Assembly: GCF_004102725.1 (NCBI RefSeq)
Contig: NZ_LHQS01000002.1
Location: forward strand, 1,134,133-1,198,132
Length of the DNA: 64,000 nt
DNA from: Methanoculleus taiwanensis
GTDB lineage: Archaea > Halobacteriota > Methanomicrobia > Methanomicrobiales > Methanoculleaceae
Reading direction: 5' to 3'
In this document: piece by piece, positions 25,745-34,598 of the stretch
Position numbering within the stretch: position 1 is the first letter of the stretch
Layout of the letters: each line of letters begins with the position of its first letter
Notes under the pieces: model-generated
Told to the model about the DNA's origin: nothing
The model's input: only the letters and a program-made list of their open reading frames with translations
Databases searched by the model: none
Made by a program: the position numbers and the translations under genes

Positions 25745-27463
25745 TCAAACCAGCTCGTTTCTTCGGAGGAACTCCCGGATTTTACTCGACTCGACCCAGC
25801 CCTGATCGAGTTGCCGGATCAGGTCGTTGATCCTGACGACCTGCTCGCGGATCCTCTCCGCCACAACCTCGTCTTCGAGGAGATCCGCTCGTGACAGGAT
25901 CACCTGAAGGGGGTGGCGGACGTGGTCGCCGAGGATCGCGAACTGTTCCATATTCTGCTCGATCTGGTCGAAAGCCTTCTTCTTAATCATCTCGGCCAGC
26001 TTGCGTTCGAGGATATCCCGGTTGACGGTTATGTATCCGGTTACGTGACCCCGGGCATCAAAGAGCGGGGTGATACTCGACTCGATATGAATCGGCTTAC
26101 CGTCCCGGTGGTGGTGCACGGTCTCGGTCCGGTGCTGCCCGGTTGTTATCGCAGCATCGAAGATCTCTTTTGGCCCGGTATCGGGATTCTCCGGGCGAAT
26201 GACATCCGATATACAGTGTCCGCGCACCTCGTCCGCGCTCCAGCCGTACATCTCTTCGGCGGCACGGTTCCACGCCGTCACGTTAAAACGCTCATCGGTG
26301 GCTATGACCGCATCGTTCACCCGGTCGAGGAGATACGCATGGTAAGCAAGATCGTTCTCCATCCGTTTCCGTTCGGTGATATCTTCAACCGTGCCGATGG
26401 TGCGGTACGGCCTGCCGGTCGCATCCCGCAAAAGCGAGGCGGAGAGGCGTCCCCAGATGACACGGCCGTCTTTCGTGACGTACCGCTTTTCGCTCCGGAA
26501 CCGCTCAAGATCCCCGGCACGCATTGCCGTGTAGCGAACCAGGCTTGCTGCGAGATCGTCCGGATGGATGATCTCGTTTAAGTTCATTTCTGCAAGTTCC
26601 CCCGGGGTATACCCAAGCATCGCATGGAAGACCTGATTGCATTCGAGGATATGCCCGTCCAGATCCACAAGCACGATGCCGATGCCTACATTCTCGAAGA
26701 TGCCGCGGAACCGATCCTCGCTCTCTTTGAGAGCGCACTCGTTCTTCTGCTGTTCGGTGACGTCATACGCCACGCCTGCGATGCCGACGAGCCTCGCCCG
26801 TGCATCGCGAAGGGGTTCGAGCGTCATCTCCCGGATATGCAGGACACCGCCGATGCTGAGGGAGACATTCTCGTGAATAACATCACCGGTCGTGAGCACC
26901 CGCTGTTTGAGCGCAGTCAGCCGGGCGGCATCCTCCGGTGAGAAGATCTCGCCGTCAGTCTTCCCGATCATCGCGGTGTCGGTCAGCCCGAACTGCTGGT
27001 TGTACGACCAGGTGTAGCGGAGATCCATATCCTGCGTAAAGACGACCACCGGTGAGTGATCAAGTGCGGTCTTAACATATCGAGCGTGCTCCGTATCGGT
27101 GACATCGCGGATCAGGACGGCCTGGTGCCCGCCTCTCCGGGGATGAACGGTGACGGAGACGAATCGTCCGGTGCCGGCTAAGTTTCGTATCCGGCAGGTG
27201 ATCGGTTCCGGCTCCTCTCCCCCCGAGAGGGCGTCCGTAATGCACTGCGCCTGTGCATCCCCGGGCAGCGGTGCAAAGGCACCTCTGATAAATGCAAGGG
27301 CATCCGCTCCGATAACCTCCTCCTGCCTGATCCGAAGGAGATTCTGCAGGGCTCTGTTCATCCCGCATATTCGCCGCTCTTCGTCGAGTATCAGGACGGC
27401 ATCGTCCAGGTCATCAGCTGCCACAGTGAAGAGCAGTGTGTCGGGTCGATCGGTGGATGTCAT
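25745..27463 (-). CDS. Multi-PAS sensor protein with kinase-like dimer helices but no ATPase domain
   Basis: 572 residues, cytoplasmic. Four PAS domains start near DAVLILDEERRICGMN, SPVVVFTQDMDLRYTW, RFRGIFENVGIGIVLVD and VNDAVIATDERFNVTAWN. The C-terminal 75 residues contain MEQFAILGDHVRHPLQVIL, which looks like a histidine-kinase dimerisation helix with an H in the D-H-V-R-x-P pattern, and then end at FLRRNELV. No N, G1 or G2 boxes of an HATPase follow, so it cannot autophosphorylate alone. A paralogue with the same ending lies at 43812-44939. No clear Shine-Dalgarno precedes the ATG. Confidence 0.8.
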   Translation of the reverse strand: MTSTDRPDTLLFTVAADDLDDAVLILDEERRICGMNRALQNLLRIRQEEVIGADALAFIRGAFAPLPGDAQAQCITDALSGGEEPEPITCRIRNLAGTGRFVSVTVHPRRGGHQAVLIRDVTDTEHARYVKTALDHSPVVVFTQDMDLRYTWSYNQQFGLTDTAMIGKTDGEIFSPEDAARLTALKQRVLTTGDVIHENVSLSIGGVLHIREMTLEPLRDARARLVGIAGVAYDVTEQQKNECALKESEDRFRGIFENVGIGIVLVDLDGHILECNQVFHAMLGYTPGELAEMNLNEIIHPDDLAASLVRYTAMRAGDLERFRSEKRYVTKDGRVIWGRLSASLLRDATGRPYRTIGTVEDITERKRMENDLAYHAYLLDRVNDAVIATDERFNVTAWNRAAEEMYGWSADEVRGHCISDVIRPENPDTGPKEIFDAAITTGQHRTETVHHHRDGKPIHIESSITPLFDARGHVTGYITVNRDILERKLAEMIKKKAFDQIEQNMEQFAILGDHVRHPLQVILSRADLLEDEVVAERIREQVVRINDLIRQLDQGWVESSKIREFLRRNELV

Positions 27464-27657
27464 GGTTTCAATAGTGCCGGAACGCTTGTCCAGTAAGATT
27501 GATCCCCGGACGAAAAACTTTTGCTGTTATGTCTCCCGGCCGGATGCTTACCTGACATAGGGCCGTCAGCCTGACAGGAATCTCTCCGCTAACCCGGGAT
27601 TCCAGCGATCTACCGGGCAGGCAAATGTTTTTCTGCAGATCGGCAGATTGAGGGGTT

Positions 27658-28542
27658 ATGCCCCCGGAACCCCGGGAAGACCGCAGCGAACGGAATATCC
27701 GGACAGCTTTCTTCTTAAACCTCTCCTTTACGCTCCTCGAATTTATCGGCGGGGCATATACCGGGAGTCTTGCGATCACGGCCGACGCGCTGCACGACCT
27801 CGGGGACTCCTTCTCCCTCGGCCTCTCCTGGTTCTTCGAACGGGTTGCCCGCCGGGAGCGGACTTCAGCCTTCTCGTACGGCTACCGGCGTTTCTCGCTT
27901 CTTGCGGCGCTCATCAACGCCGTCATCCTCGTGATCGGATCGATCACCATCCTTGCCCTGGCTGTTCCCCGGATACTCGCGCCCGAGATGCCCGATGCCG
28001 GCGGAATGTTCGTATTCGCTCTCATCGGGATTGCGGCAAACGGGGCGGCGGCACTCCGCGTCCGGGGTGGAAAGACGCTCAATGAGCAGGCGGTGGCCTG
28101 GCACCTTCTCGAAGACGTCATGGGATGGGTCGCGGTACTCATCGTGAGCACCGTCCTGCTTTTCCGTGATCTGCCGGTTCTCGACCCGATCCTCTCGGTG
28201 CTGATCGCGCTCTTCGTCCTCTGGAACGTCGGCAAAAACCTCCGTAAGACGGTCGTGATCTTTCTCCAGGGTGTGCCGCCGACGATCACCCTCAACGAGG
28301 TCAGGACTGTGCTCACCGGCGTGCCCGGTGTTCTCGGCATCCACGACACCCACCTCTGGTCGCTCGACGGTGAACACCACATTCTGACCACCCATATCGT
28401 GGTCGGCGGGGACGGGGCATACGACGAACTGCAGGAGATTAAGTGCCGGGTGAAGGAGGCGGCCGCCGGGCTCGGGGTCTCTCACGCAACGGTAGAAATT
28501 GAACGGGAGGGGGAGCAGTGCCCTGTCCGGGAGGAGTACTGA
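27658..28542 (+). CDS. Cation diffusion facilitator (CDF) family metal efflux protein
   Basis: 294 residues with six membrane helices. The intramembrane metal sites are ADALHDLGDSFSLG (helix 2, HxxxD) and AWHLLEDVMGWVAV (helix 5, HxxxD), as in Zn/Cd/Co CDF exporters of the CzcD/ZitB type. The C-terminal cytoplasmic domain (GVPGVLGIHDTHLWSLDGEH and HATVEIERE) is the ferredoxin-like metal-sensing dimer. It exports divalent metal, probably zinc, in exchange for protons. Monocistronic, divergent from the PAS sensor. Confidence 0.9.
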   Translation: MPPEPREDRSERNIRTAFFLNLSFTLLEFIGGAYTGSLAITADALHDLGDSFSLGLSWFFERVARRERTSAFSYGYRRFSLLAALINAVILVIGSITILALAVPRILAPEMPDAGGMFVFALIGIAANGAAALRVRGGKTLNEQAVAWHLLEDVMGWVAVLIVSTVLLFRDLPVLDPILSVLIALFVLWNVGKNLRKTVVIFLQGVPPTITLNEVRTVLTGVPGVLGIHDTHLWSLDGEHHILTTHIVVGGDGAYDELQEIKCRVKEAAAGLGVSHATVEIEREGEQCPVREEY

Positions 28543-28736
28543 CCGGCATAGGGACAGCATAGTTTCAGGCTGACTGCCCAAATGTCGACCATCCACGTTT
28601 CTTTGTCCACGGTACTGCAGGCGGGCTTTCAGGAGGGAAAACTCATCCGGCAGGCGCGGTTCCGGCTCCGGAACGCTCAGGTCGGAAGGGCAGGGGCCGG
28701 CATGAAAAAGATTCTTGAACCAGGAAGAGCAATCGC

Positions 28737-29438
28737 ATGCCGATGCCCCCGTGGCCTGACTGCTACAACCTGCATATTACGATGCATGACGGGAGGTTTA
28801 CCAAAATTGCCCGCGAGATAGCGGGCGCCTTCCGGCTGACCAGCCAGATCCAGTGGTACCCGCACATCACCCTGGTCAGCCATTTCTGGCCTCGAGCGAA
28901 CTTCTCGGAGGAGAGACTTAAGGCAGCCATCGAAGATGCGGCCGAACCGTTCGATCACCTCACGGTCAGCGTCGACGGGTTCATCCGGCTCACCAACCAT
29001 TCCGTACAGAACCAGGCCATCGCACACCGGGTCATTCCCTCGCGCGCTCTTATCGGGTTCTGGCACCCTCTCTCGAGGAGGCTCTTTCATTTCTCGGTCT
29101 TCCCGCCGAACATCCCTATCGCGCAGGCCGAGAACCGGACAGACCTGTATCCTGAGGAGAAAGCGCTGCATATTACGATCGCACGGCACCTCCACCAGCG
29201 TGAGGCGGACCTGCTCTGGGAGGAACTGCAGCGTCACCGGAAGCTCCGCCCGCCGCAGACGACCTTTGATGTCGTGCGGGTGACACTCGGGAAGAATATG
29301 CGCATCTATGCCGAGTACGACCTTCCCCGGAGACAGTGGCTTACCGGGAACGAGATGTACTCGAAGGTCGAGTGGGCAAAGACAGAGGAAGCGTACCGGA
29401 GAGGGACGGCTCTGCAGCCCGTGCAACCGTCCAGGTGA
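28737..29438 (+). CDS. 2H phosphoesterase (2'-5' RNA ligase/LigT family) protein
   Basis: 233 residues with two catalytic HxT motifs, WYPHITLV (H43, T45) and ALHITIARH (H145, T147), the signature of the two-histidine phosphoesterase fold. A further HIT triplet near residue 13 (YNLHITM) is not in the usual position and is probably structural. Family members hydrolyse 2',3'-cyclic or 2'-5' phosphodiester bonds in RNA or nucleotides. The C-terminal extension (WLTGNEMYSKVEWAKTEEAY) is longer than in LigT. AGGAAGAG lies a few bases before the ATG. Confidence 0.75.
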   Translation: MPMPPWPDCYNLHITMHDGRFTKIAREIAGAFRLTSQIQWYPHITLVSHFWPRANFSEERLKAAIEDAAEPFDHLTVSVDGFIRLTNHSVQNQAIAHRVIPSRALIGFWHPLSRRLFHFSVFPPNIPIAQAENRTDLYPEEKALHITIARHLHQREADLLWEELQRHRKLRPPQTTFDVVRVTLGKNMRIYAEYDLPRRQWLTGNEMYSKVEWAKTEEAYRRGTALQPVQPSR

Positions 29439-29545
29439 TGGTCAAACGCAGGGTGGCGACGGGCGCCGGGACGGTTAAATGCCAGGTTCGGTATAGTCTC
29501 CCGCGACCGCCGATACGGCCTCCCCGGGGGGAGGATGTGATTGCC

Positions 29546-29767
29546 ATGGCAAAAGAGACGCGAGATCGGAAGCGGCCGGATCCCGAGATTCCGTTCGAAG
29601 AGAAAGGAACGGATACTGTCTACGATCCGGTGCCGAAAGATATCGACGAAAGGTCACCCGAAAGCAATCTACCGCCGGAAGCCCCTGACGAACAGACGAC
29701 GATGGAAGAGAAGACAGTTGCAACATACCAGGAACACCGTATAGCAAAGCGGCAGGGGAAGAAATGA
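29546..29767 (+). CDS. Small hydrophilic protein of unknown function
   Basis: 73 residues, MAKETRDRKRPDPEIPFEEK and onward, rich in D, E, K and P with no hydrophobic core, so probably disordered. A strong GGGGGAGGA site (29526-29535) precedes it. The ATG at 29546 is 11 bases away, and the in-frame GTG at 29537 is too close. No family recognised. The charged composition and small size resemble stress-type or nucleic-acid-associated disordered proteins, but this is only an impression. Confidence 0.55.
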   Translation: MAKETRDRKRPDPEIPFEEKGTDTVYDPVPKDIDERSPESNLPPEAPDEQTTMEEKTVATYQEHRIAKRQGKK

Positions 29768-29918
29768 ACCCGATCGCTCTCTTCCGCGAACCGTGACGTG
29801 TCGGAAGCCCGACCGATTGCATACCCGCGGCGGATGCCGTCAACAACTGTTTTCTCCCCACCCCTCGAATACTGTTCTCATTCAGCGTTCCTCCGCTCAG
29901 CCGCATACGTGATTCATC

Positions 29919-32900
29919 ATGGTCAGGTTCAACCTCAGTCCATCGCTTATCGGGCGGTACTTCTACCACGACTGCGACCGCTACCTCCGCTACCATGCGA
30001 CCCCGGAGCAGGAGCGCGAGGCATCCGGCATCCCCGTACTCCTTCCCGATACGAGCCCGGTGACGGCGGCACTCCTCGATGCGGGGATCTCGTGGGAGGA
30101 GCAGGTGATCCGCACCAGCCTTGCAGGCAGGGTCAGGGTTCCCGGAGGAGCCGGCGCGCTCGCCGAACGTTCGTTCTCTATCGAGGAGAGCTTCGCACTG
30201 CTCCCCGATCTCGCGCCCGGTGAAGCGCTCTACCAGCCTACCATTCCGGTCTCGATCCACTTCCTGCAGAAGTACGGGCTCGACCCTGAACTGCACCGGT
30301 TCGCCCCATGCCGCCCCGACCTGGTGGTGCGTGACGGAACCATGCTCCGGGTCATCGACATCAAGGCGAGCGAGGAACTCAGCATCAGCCATCGCATCCA
30401 GGCGACGCTGTATGCCCTCTTCCTCGACCACGCCCTGACCCTGCTCGGGATCGATCGCAAGGTCGACCTCTGCCGGGCAGGGATCTGGCTCTACGACCGG
30501 GACGAACCGGAGACATTCGATCTCTCCCTGAATATCAGAGTGCTCGAGGAGTTCCTCCGTTTCCGCCTTCCCGCGATCCTTGCGGCTCCACCGGACGAGG
30601 TCTCCTGGCACCTCACCTCCCGATGCGAGTCCTGCGAGTTCTCCGGGAGCTGCCGGGCGGAAGCAACCTCACGTCGATCGGTCTCGCTCATCCCCGACCT
30701 CTCGACCGCCGCGTGCCGGTACCTCCGGGACGACCTCGGCGTCACGACCCTCCCCGACCTGTCGCGATTTCTCGATGCTCCCGGGAGCGACCTGCACCTG
30801 AAGATCTGCGGTTCGCTCGCACACCAGCAGAGCCGCCTCTCAGCGATCGTGCAGGCGCTCGAGACCGGCCTGACGATCCCCCTTGAGGGGACCTCCCGTG
30901 CACTCCCGGTGTACGAGGATATCGGCATTACTCTGACCCTCCAGCGCGATCCCGTCTCGGGGCGGATCTATGCCGCGGGTTTTCGCCGGTTCAAGGGCGA
31001 TGCGGTCTACGGATCGCCGTCCCGCGAGGCTCTCTTCGTTGCAGAAGACCCCGACGACTGCGTGCGGGTGCAGCGAGAGTTCATCCGGGCGCTCGCCGGC
31101 GAGCTAGAGGCCGTCCACGACTATAACCGGCCGCGTGAATGGGCAGACCAGAAGTCGGTGCAGACCTACGTCTACGACACCTACGAAGCGGATCTCTTCT
31201 CTCGTCTGCTCGCCGATGCGCTCAATGACCCCGGCGCCGCGGCCGATGCCCTACGGCTTCGCTTCTACTACCAGGATGCCGGGATGGCCGACGGACAGAA
31301 CCATCCGAACACCCCGGTCGCCTACCCGCTCGTCGTCCTGACGCGGGAGATCCGGCGACTGCTCGCGCTCCCGGTTCCGTTCTCTCTCCGAATGCCCGAG
31401 GTTCTCCAGGAGCTGCAGAGTTCGCGGTTTGCCTTCGAACTGAACCCGGGAAGCCTTTTCTGGCACGACCACGGCAATGCGCTCAAGGGCGATGCGATCG
31501 TCATGGCATGGGGCGGGAGACGGGCGGAGGCTCTCGAATGGATCCGCAGCGAACTCTCCCGCCGCCTGCTCGCGACCGGGAGCCTGCTCGACGGTCTCCG
31601 TGAGCGGGTGCGGGGAGGTCTCGTGCGGTGGCCGGCGAACTTCCGGTTTCCCCGCCCGTGGGACGTCTCCAATCCCGAGATATCGCGCCTCCTCTTCATC
31701 ATGGAGTATGAATCCGCACTCGGTGCCCTGCGGGTGCAGGAACTCCGGAGCAGGCCGTGGGCTGCACGGGTGCGTGACGGGATCAGCATACCCGTCCAAA
31801 AGAGCATAGGGAACTTCTGGAAGGTGCAGAGCCCGATCGATAGTCTGCTCTTCGAGCAGTCGGCGACGTTCAGTTACCTTCTCGTGCCGAATGGCGACGC
31901 GGGCGAAGAGGCGCAGGCGGGTTTCGACGACCCCCGCTACCGGGACAGCATGAACCCGGGAAAGAGCGGCGTCTGTTTTGCGAGGGTTCAGGACACAATC
32001 GTCGACCGGAAAGCAGGCCTGCTCAAGGGGTTTGCCCTCGAGGTGGGGTACGGCCGTGGCCACGCACCCTTCTCCGAGGGCGACGAGGCGGTGCTGCATC
32101 CCCGGTTCACCGATTTTACGGCGAAGCGGTACCGGGAGCGCCTCCTCGAGCTCGATGCGGAGGCGGATAACGCCTTCCTCCGCCTCCTCTCCGACCCGCA
32201 CTCGTTTGCCGGTCAGGTCTCCGAACCCGAAGCGATCAGAAGAGAGGCCGGTCTGCTCGCAAAAAAAGCCGGATTCACGCCGAGCCAGGCGAGGGCGTTT
32301 GAGAAGATGCTCGCAAGCCGCCTCACCCTGGTCTGGGGTCCTCCGGGGACCGGGAAGACACATTTCCTCGCTGCCGCCGTCCTTGCGCTCGTCAAGGCGA
32401 GAAGAGTACATGGGAGGCGTGTCCGGGTGGGGGTGACGGCCTTCACCCACGCCGCAATCGAGAACCTGCTCGTCAAGATGCAGGAGTCGATCGACGAGTA
32501 CGGCCTCGCCGCCGAACTTCCCCTGTATAAACTCCGCGACCTGCGGACACCCAAAGGGGAGCGCTGCCTGCAGGCACTCCCCCACGACCGGGTCGAGAGC
32601 GTCGTCGACTACCCTGCCCTCGTCCTCGGCGGGACGGTGCATAGCTTCGGGAGGCTCGAGAAGTTCCTCCCGTCCCTCGATATCCTCATCGTCGACGAGG
32701 CCTCGCAGATGAAACCGGCCGAGCTGGCTCTCGTGATCACGGCTCTCGGCGAAGAGGGGCGATTGATTCTTGCCGGGGACGACCTGCAGCTCCCCCCTAT
32801 CGTGCTCGGGGGGTATCCCGTCCCCGACGACGGGCTGCCGGGGCTTGAAGACTCGATCTTTGCCTACCTCCGCCACCGGGACGACCCGGCGAGTCCGGTC

Positions 32901-33713
32901 TACACCTGCCAGCTCCTCGAAAACTGGCGGATGAACGCCACCCTCTCGCTGTTCCCGGCGGAGACGCTCTACGGCTCCGGCTACGCTCCTGCGACCGAAG
33001 CAATCGGCCGGCAGCAGCTCTCCCTCCTCCCGGGCGAGCCGCCGGCGTCGCCCGGCAGGGAGCTCGCCCACTGGATCCTCGATCCCACGTATCCCCTGGT
33101 GCTCTGCGTCCTTGAGAACGTCAGGACAACGGTTGAAAACCGGATAGAAGCGGAGCTGGTCGCGCATCTGACCTCCGGGCTCCGGGAGCGGCTTGCGGAT
33201 CCCGCCACCGGTGCACCCTATCCTGCAACGGAAGACGGCGATTATCGTTTCTGGCGGCAGGGCCTCTTCGTCGTCAGTCCGCACCACGCCCAGATCCATG
33301 CCATCCGGAGCCTGCTTGCAGGTATCCGTGACTGGCAGTACCAGCCTTTCGTGGATACGGTCGATAAGATGCAGGGGCAGGAGGCCGATGCGGTCATCAT
33401 CAGTTACGGCGTGAGCGATATCGAGACGGCCCTTGCCGAGGCGGAGTTCATCTACAGCAGGAACCGGCTGAACGTCTCGGTGACGCGGAGCCGGTCGAAG
33501 TGCATCGTCTTCCTGCCGCGACCGCTCCTCGAGCCGCCCCTCGATCTGCTGCAGAACGAGAGAGCTTCTCTGGGCCTTCTGCATATGCTCGACCTCCAGG
33601 AGTTCTGCCGCACGCGGGGTGAAGAACGGATCTTTGACCTCGACTGGATCGAGGGGGCGGCCGGCGCCTCACTGACGGTGCTTCGGGTTTCAGAGTCCGG
33701 GGAAGACGGGTGA
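29919..33713 (+). CDS. Fe-S RecB-like nuclease fused to superfamily 1 helicase (Dna2/TM0106 type)
   Basis: 1264 residues. The N-terminal 260 form a PD-(D/E)XK nuclease with the four-cysteine Fe-S pattern of Cas4/Dna2/AddB: C19, then C236, C239 and C245 (CESCEFSGSC). The catalytic set E60, D134 (RPDLVV), D147-x-K149 (VIDIKAS) and Q161-xxx-Y165 is complete. A middle region leads to an SF1 helicase with Walker A GPPGTGKTH near residue 807, Walker B ILIVDEASQMKPAEL near 923, and GDDLQLPPIV near 952. Late motifs are DTVDKMQGQEADAVIISY and NRLNVSVTRSRSKC. A DNA end-processing or repair role is likely; defence is possible. It stands alone with no operon partner. Confidence 0.85.
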   Translation: MVRFNLSPSLIGRYFYHDCDRYLRYHATPEQEREASGIPVLLPDTSPVTAALLDAGISWEEQVIRTSLAGRVRVPGGAGALAERSFSIEESFALLPDLAPGEALYQPTIPVSIHFLQKYGLDPELHRFAPCRPDLVVRDGTMLRVIDIKASEELSISHRIQATLYALFLDHALTLLGIDRKVDLCRAGIWLYDRDEPETFDLSLNIRVLEEFLRFRLPAILAAPPDEVSWHLTSRCESCEFSGSCRAEATSRRSVSLIPDLSTAACRYLRDDLGVTTLPDLSRFLDAPGSDLHLKICGSLAHQQSRLSAIVQALETGLTIPLEGTSRALPVYEDIGITLTLQRDPVSGRIYAAGFRRFKGDAVYGSPSREALFVAEDPDDCVRVQREFIRALAGELEAVHDYNRPREWADQKSVQTYVYDTYEADLFSRLLADALNDPGAAADALRLRFYYQDAGMADGQNHPNTPVAYPLVVLTREIRRLLALPVPFSLRMPEVLQELQSSRFAFELNPGSLFWHDHGNALKGDAIVMAWGGRRAEALEWIRSELSRRLLATGSLLDGLRERVRGGLVRWPANFRFPRPWDVSNPEISRLLFIMEYESALGALRVQELRSRPWAARVRDGISIPVQKSIGNFWKVQSPIDSLLFEQSATFSYLLVPNGDAGEEAQAGFDDPRYRDSMNPGKSGVCFARVQDTIVDRKAGLLKGFALEVGYGRGHAPFSEGDEAVLHPRFTDFTAKRYRERLLELDAEADNAFLRLLSDPHSFAGQVSEPEAIRREAGLLAKKAGFTPSQARAFEKMLASRLTLVWGPPGTGKTHFLAAAVLALVKARRVHGRRVRVGVTAFTHAAIENLLVKMQESIDEYGLAAELPLYKLRDLRTPKGERCLQALPHDRVESVVDYPALVLGGTVHSFGRLEKFLPSLDILIVDEASQMKPAELALVITALGEEGRLILAGDDLQLPPIVLGGYPVPDDGLPGLEDSIFAYLRHRDDPASPVYTCQLLENWRMNATLSLFPAETLYGSGYAPATEAIGRQQLSLLPGEPPASPGRELAHWILDPTYPLVLCVLENVRTTVENRIEAELVAHLTSGLRERLADPATGAPYPATEDGDYRFWRQGLFVVSPHHAQIHAIRSLLAGIRDWQYQPFVDTVDKMQGQEADAVIISYGVSDIETALAEAEFIYSRNRLNVSVTRSRSKCIVFLPRPLLEPPLDLLQNERASLGLLHMLDLQEFCRTRGEERIFDLDWIEGAAGASLTVLRVSESGEDG

Positions 33714-33928
33714 GCAGGCGCGTTCCTGCCCGACCCGCTGCCTGACTCACACCACCGGCGACTGCTCCATCCACGCCGGCGGTCTCTTCGCGAAGGTGTC
33801 TGAAGAGTTCTATAATCCCGGAACATTTGACGAAATAGTGAATAACCGAACTATTCGATGAGAATGCTTTTTTGGAAAATAAATGCTTACACGAAGACAA
33901 CATCTGTTAAATATCAAAAAGGATTCAA

Positions 33929-33944
33929 GGAGCAGTGATGCTCC
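33929..33944 (+). promoter_or_regulatory. Hairpin covering the ribosome binding site of the SnoaL-like gene
   Basis: GGAGCA (33929-33934) and TGCTCC (33939-33944) are perfect inverted arms around a four-base loop, ending directly at the ATG at 33945. The left arm contains the GGAG Shine-Dalgarno, so folding of the leader would hide it. If transcription starts downstream of the arm this would instead be a DNA palindrome. Confidence 0.45.
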
Positions 33945-34409
33945 ATGTCATCGGAAGAGAATAAGGCGATTGTTCGCAGGTTTATTGAAGCCTATAATAC
34001 ACGAAACCTGGATGTATTTGACGATTTAGTGGCACCGGATTATGTCGACCACACCCATCGGCAACATGGTCTGGAAAGCTTCAAACAGCTCTTTACGCTC
34101 GCTTTCGAAGCTTTCCCCGACTGGCATGAACATATTGAAGATATCATTGCTGAAGGAGATAAGGTGTGGGTTTGCGTTACAGCTACGGGGACCCATACAG
34201 GCGAATGGAATCTTTCCGGAGTTTCACTGCCCCCCACCGGCAAGAAGGTAACAATGATGATGGTCTTCATCTGGCGCATAGTTCACGGCAGACTTGCAGA
34301 GGGATGGGAAGTCGATGACGAATTGGATTTCCTCAAACAACTGGGTGTTATCGAATACACAGAAAAAGGAAAGAAACTCTTCCCAGAGGATTTCAGGCAG
34401 GGAATGTAA
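33945..34409 (+). CDS. SnoaL-like/ester cyclase family protein (NTF2 fold)
   Basis: 154 residues in the NTF2-like fold. MSSEENKAIVRRFIEAYNTR, LVAPDYVDHTHRQHG and FPDWHEHIEDIIAEGDKVWV, ending with W-E-V-D-D-E-L-D-F-L-K-Q-L, match the SnoaL-like polyketide/ester cyclase family. Such proteins bind or isomerise small hydrophobic compounds; the substrate here is unknown. The sequence is noticeably richer in A/T than its neighbours and uses more A/T-ending codons, suggesting recent acquisition. The start is fixed by GGAG, which lies in a hairpin. No operon partner. Confidence 0.75.
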   Translation: MSSEENKAIVRRFIEAYNTRNLDVFDDLVAPDYVDHTHRQHGLESFKQLFTLAFEAFPDWHEHIEDIIAEGDKVWVCVTATGTHTGEWNLSGVSLPPTGKKVTMMMVFIWRIVHGRLAEGWEVDDELDFLKQLGVIEYTEKGKKLFPEDFRQGM

Positions 34410-34598
34410 CCCTCCATGTATAACCCGGCCGGGGCGTCTGAACGGAGGGTTGTATGCCCACCTTTTTTCGCGCATCCTGTTTTCATTGAGAATTGTTTAC
34501 CTCCTCCTGCGCGTGTTTTCGACAAATGGTTTTCCGATGCAAAGAACGAGAGATCCCCGTTCTTCGCCCGATGGTTCCCGCAATACTATCATCCGGAT

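Noticed and set aside
31251-33584. 777-codon minus-strand frame inside the nuclease-helicase gene.
   Set aside because: The plus strand encodes complete helicase motifs; the minus frame is a by-product of codon bias and has no recognisable domain.
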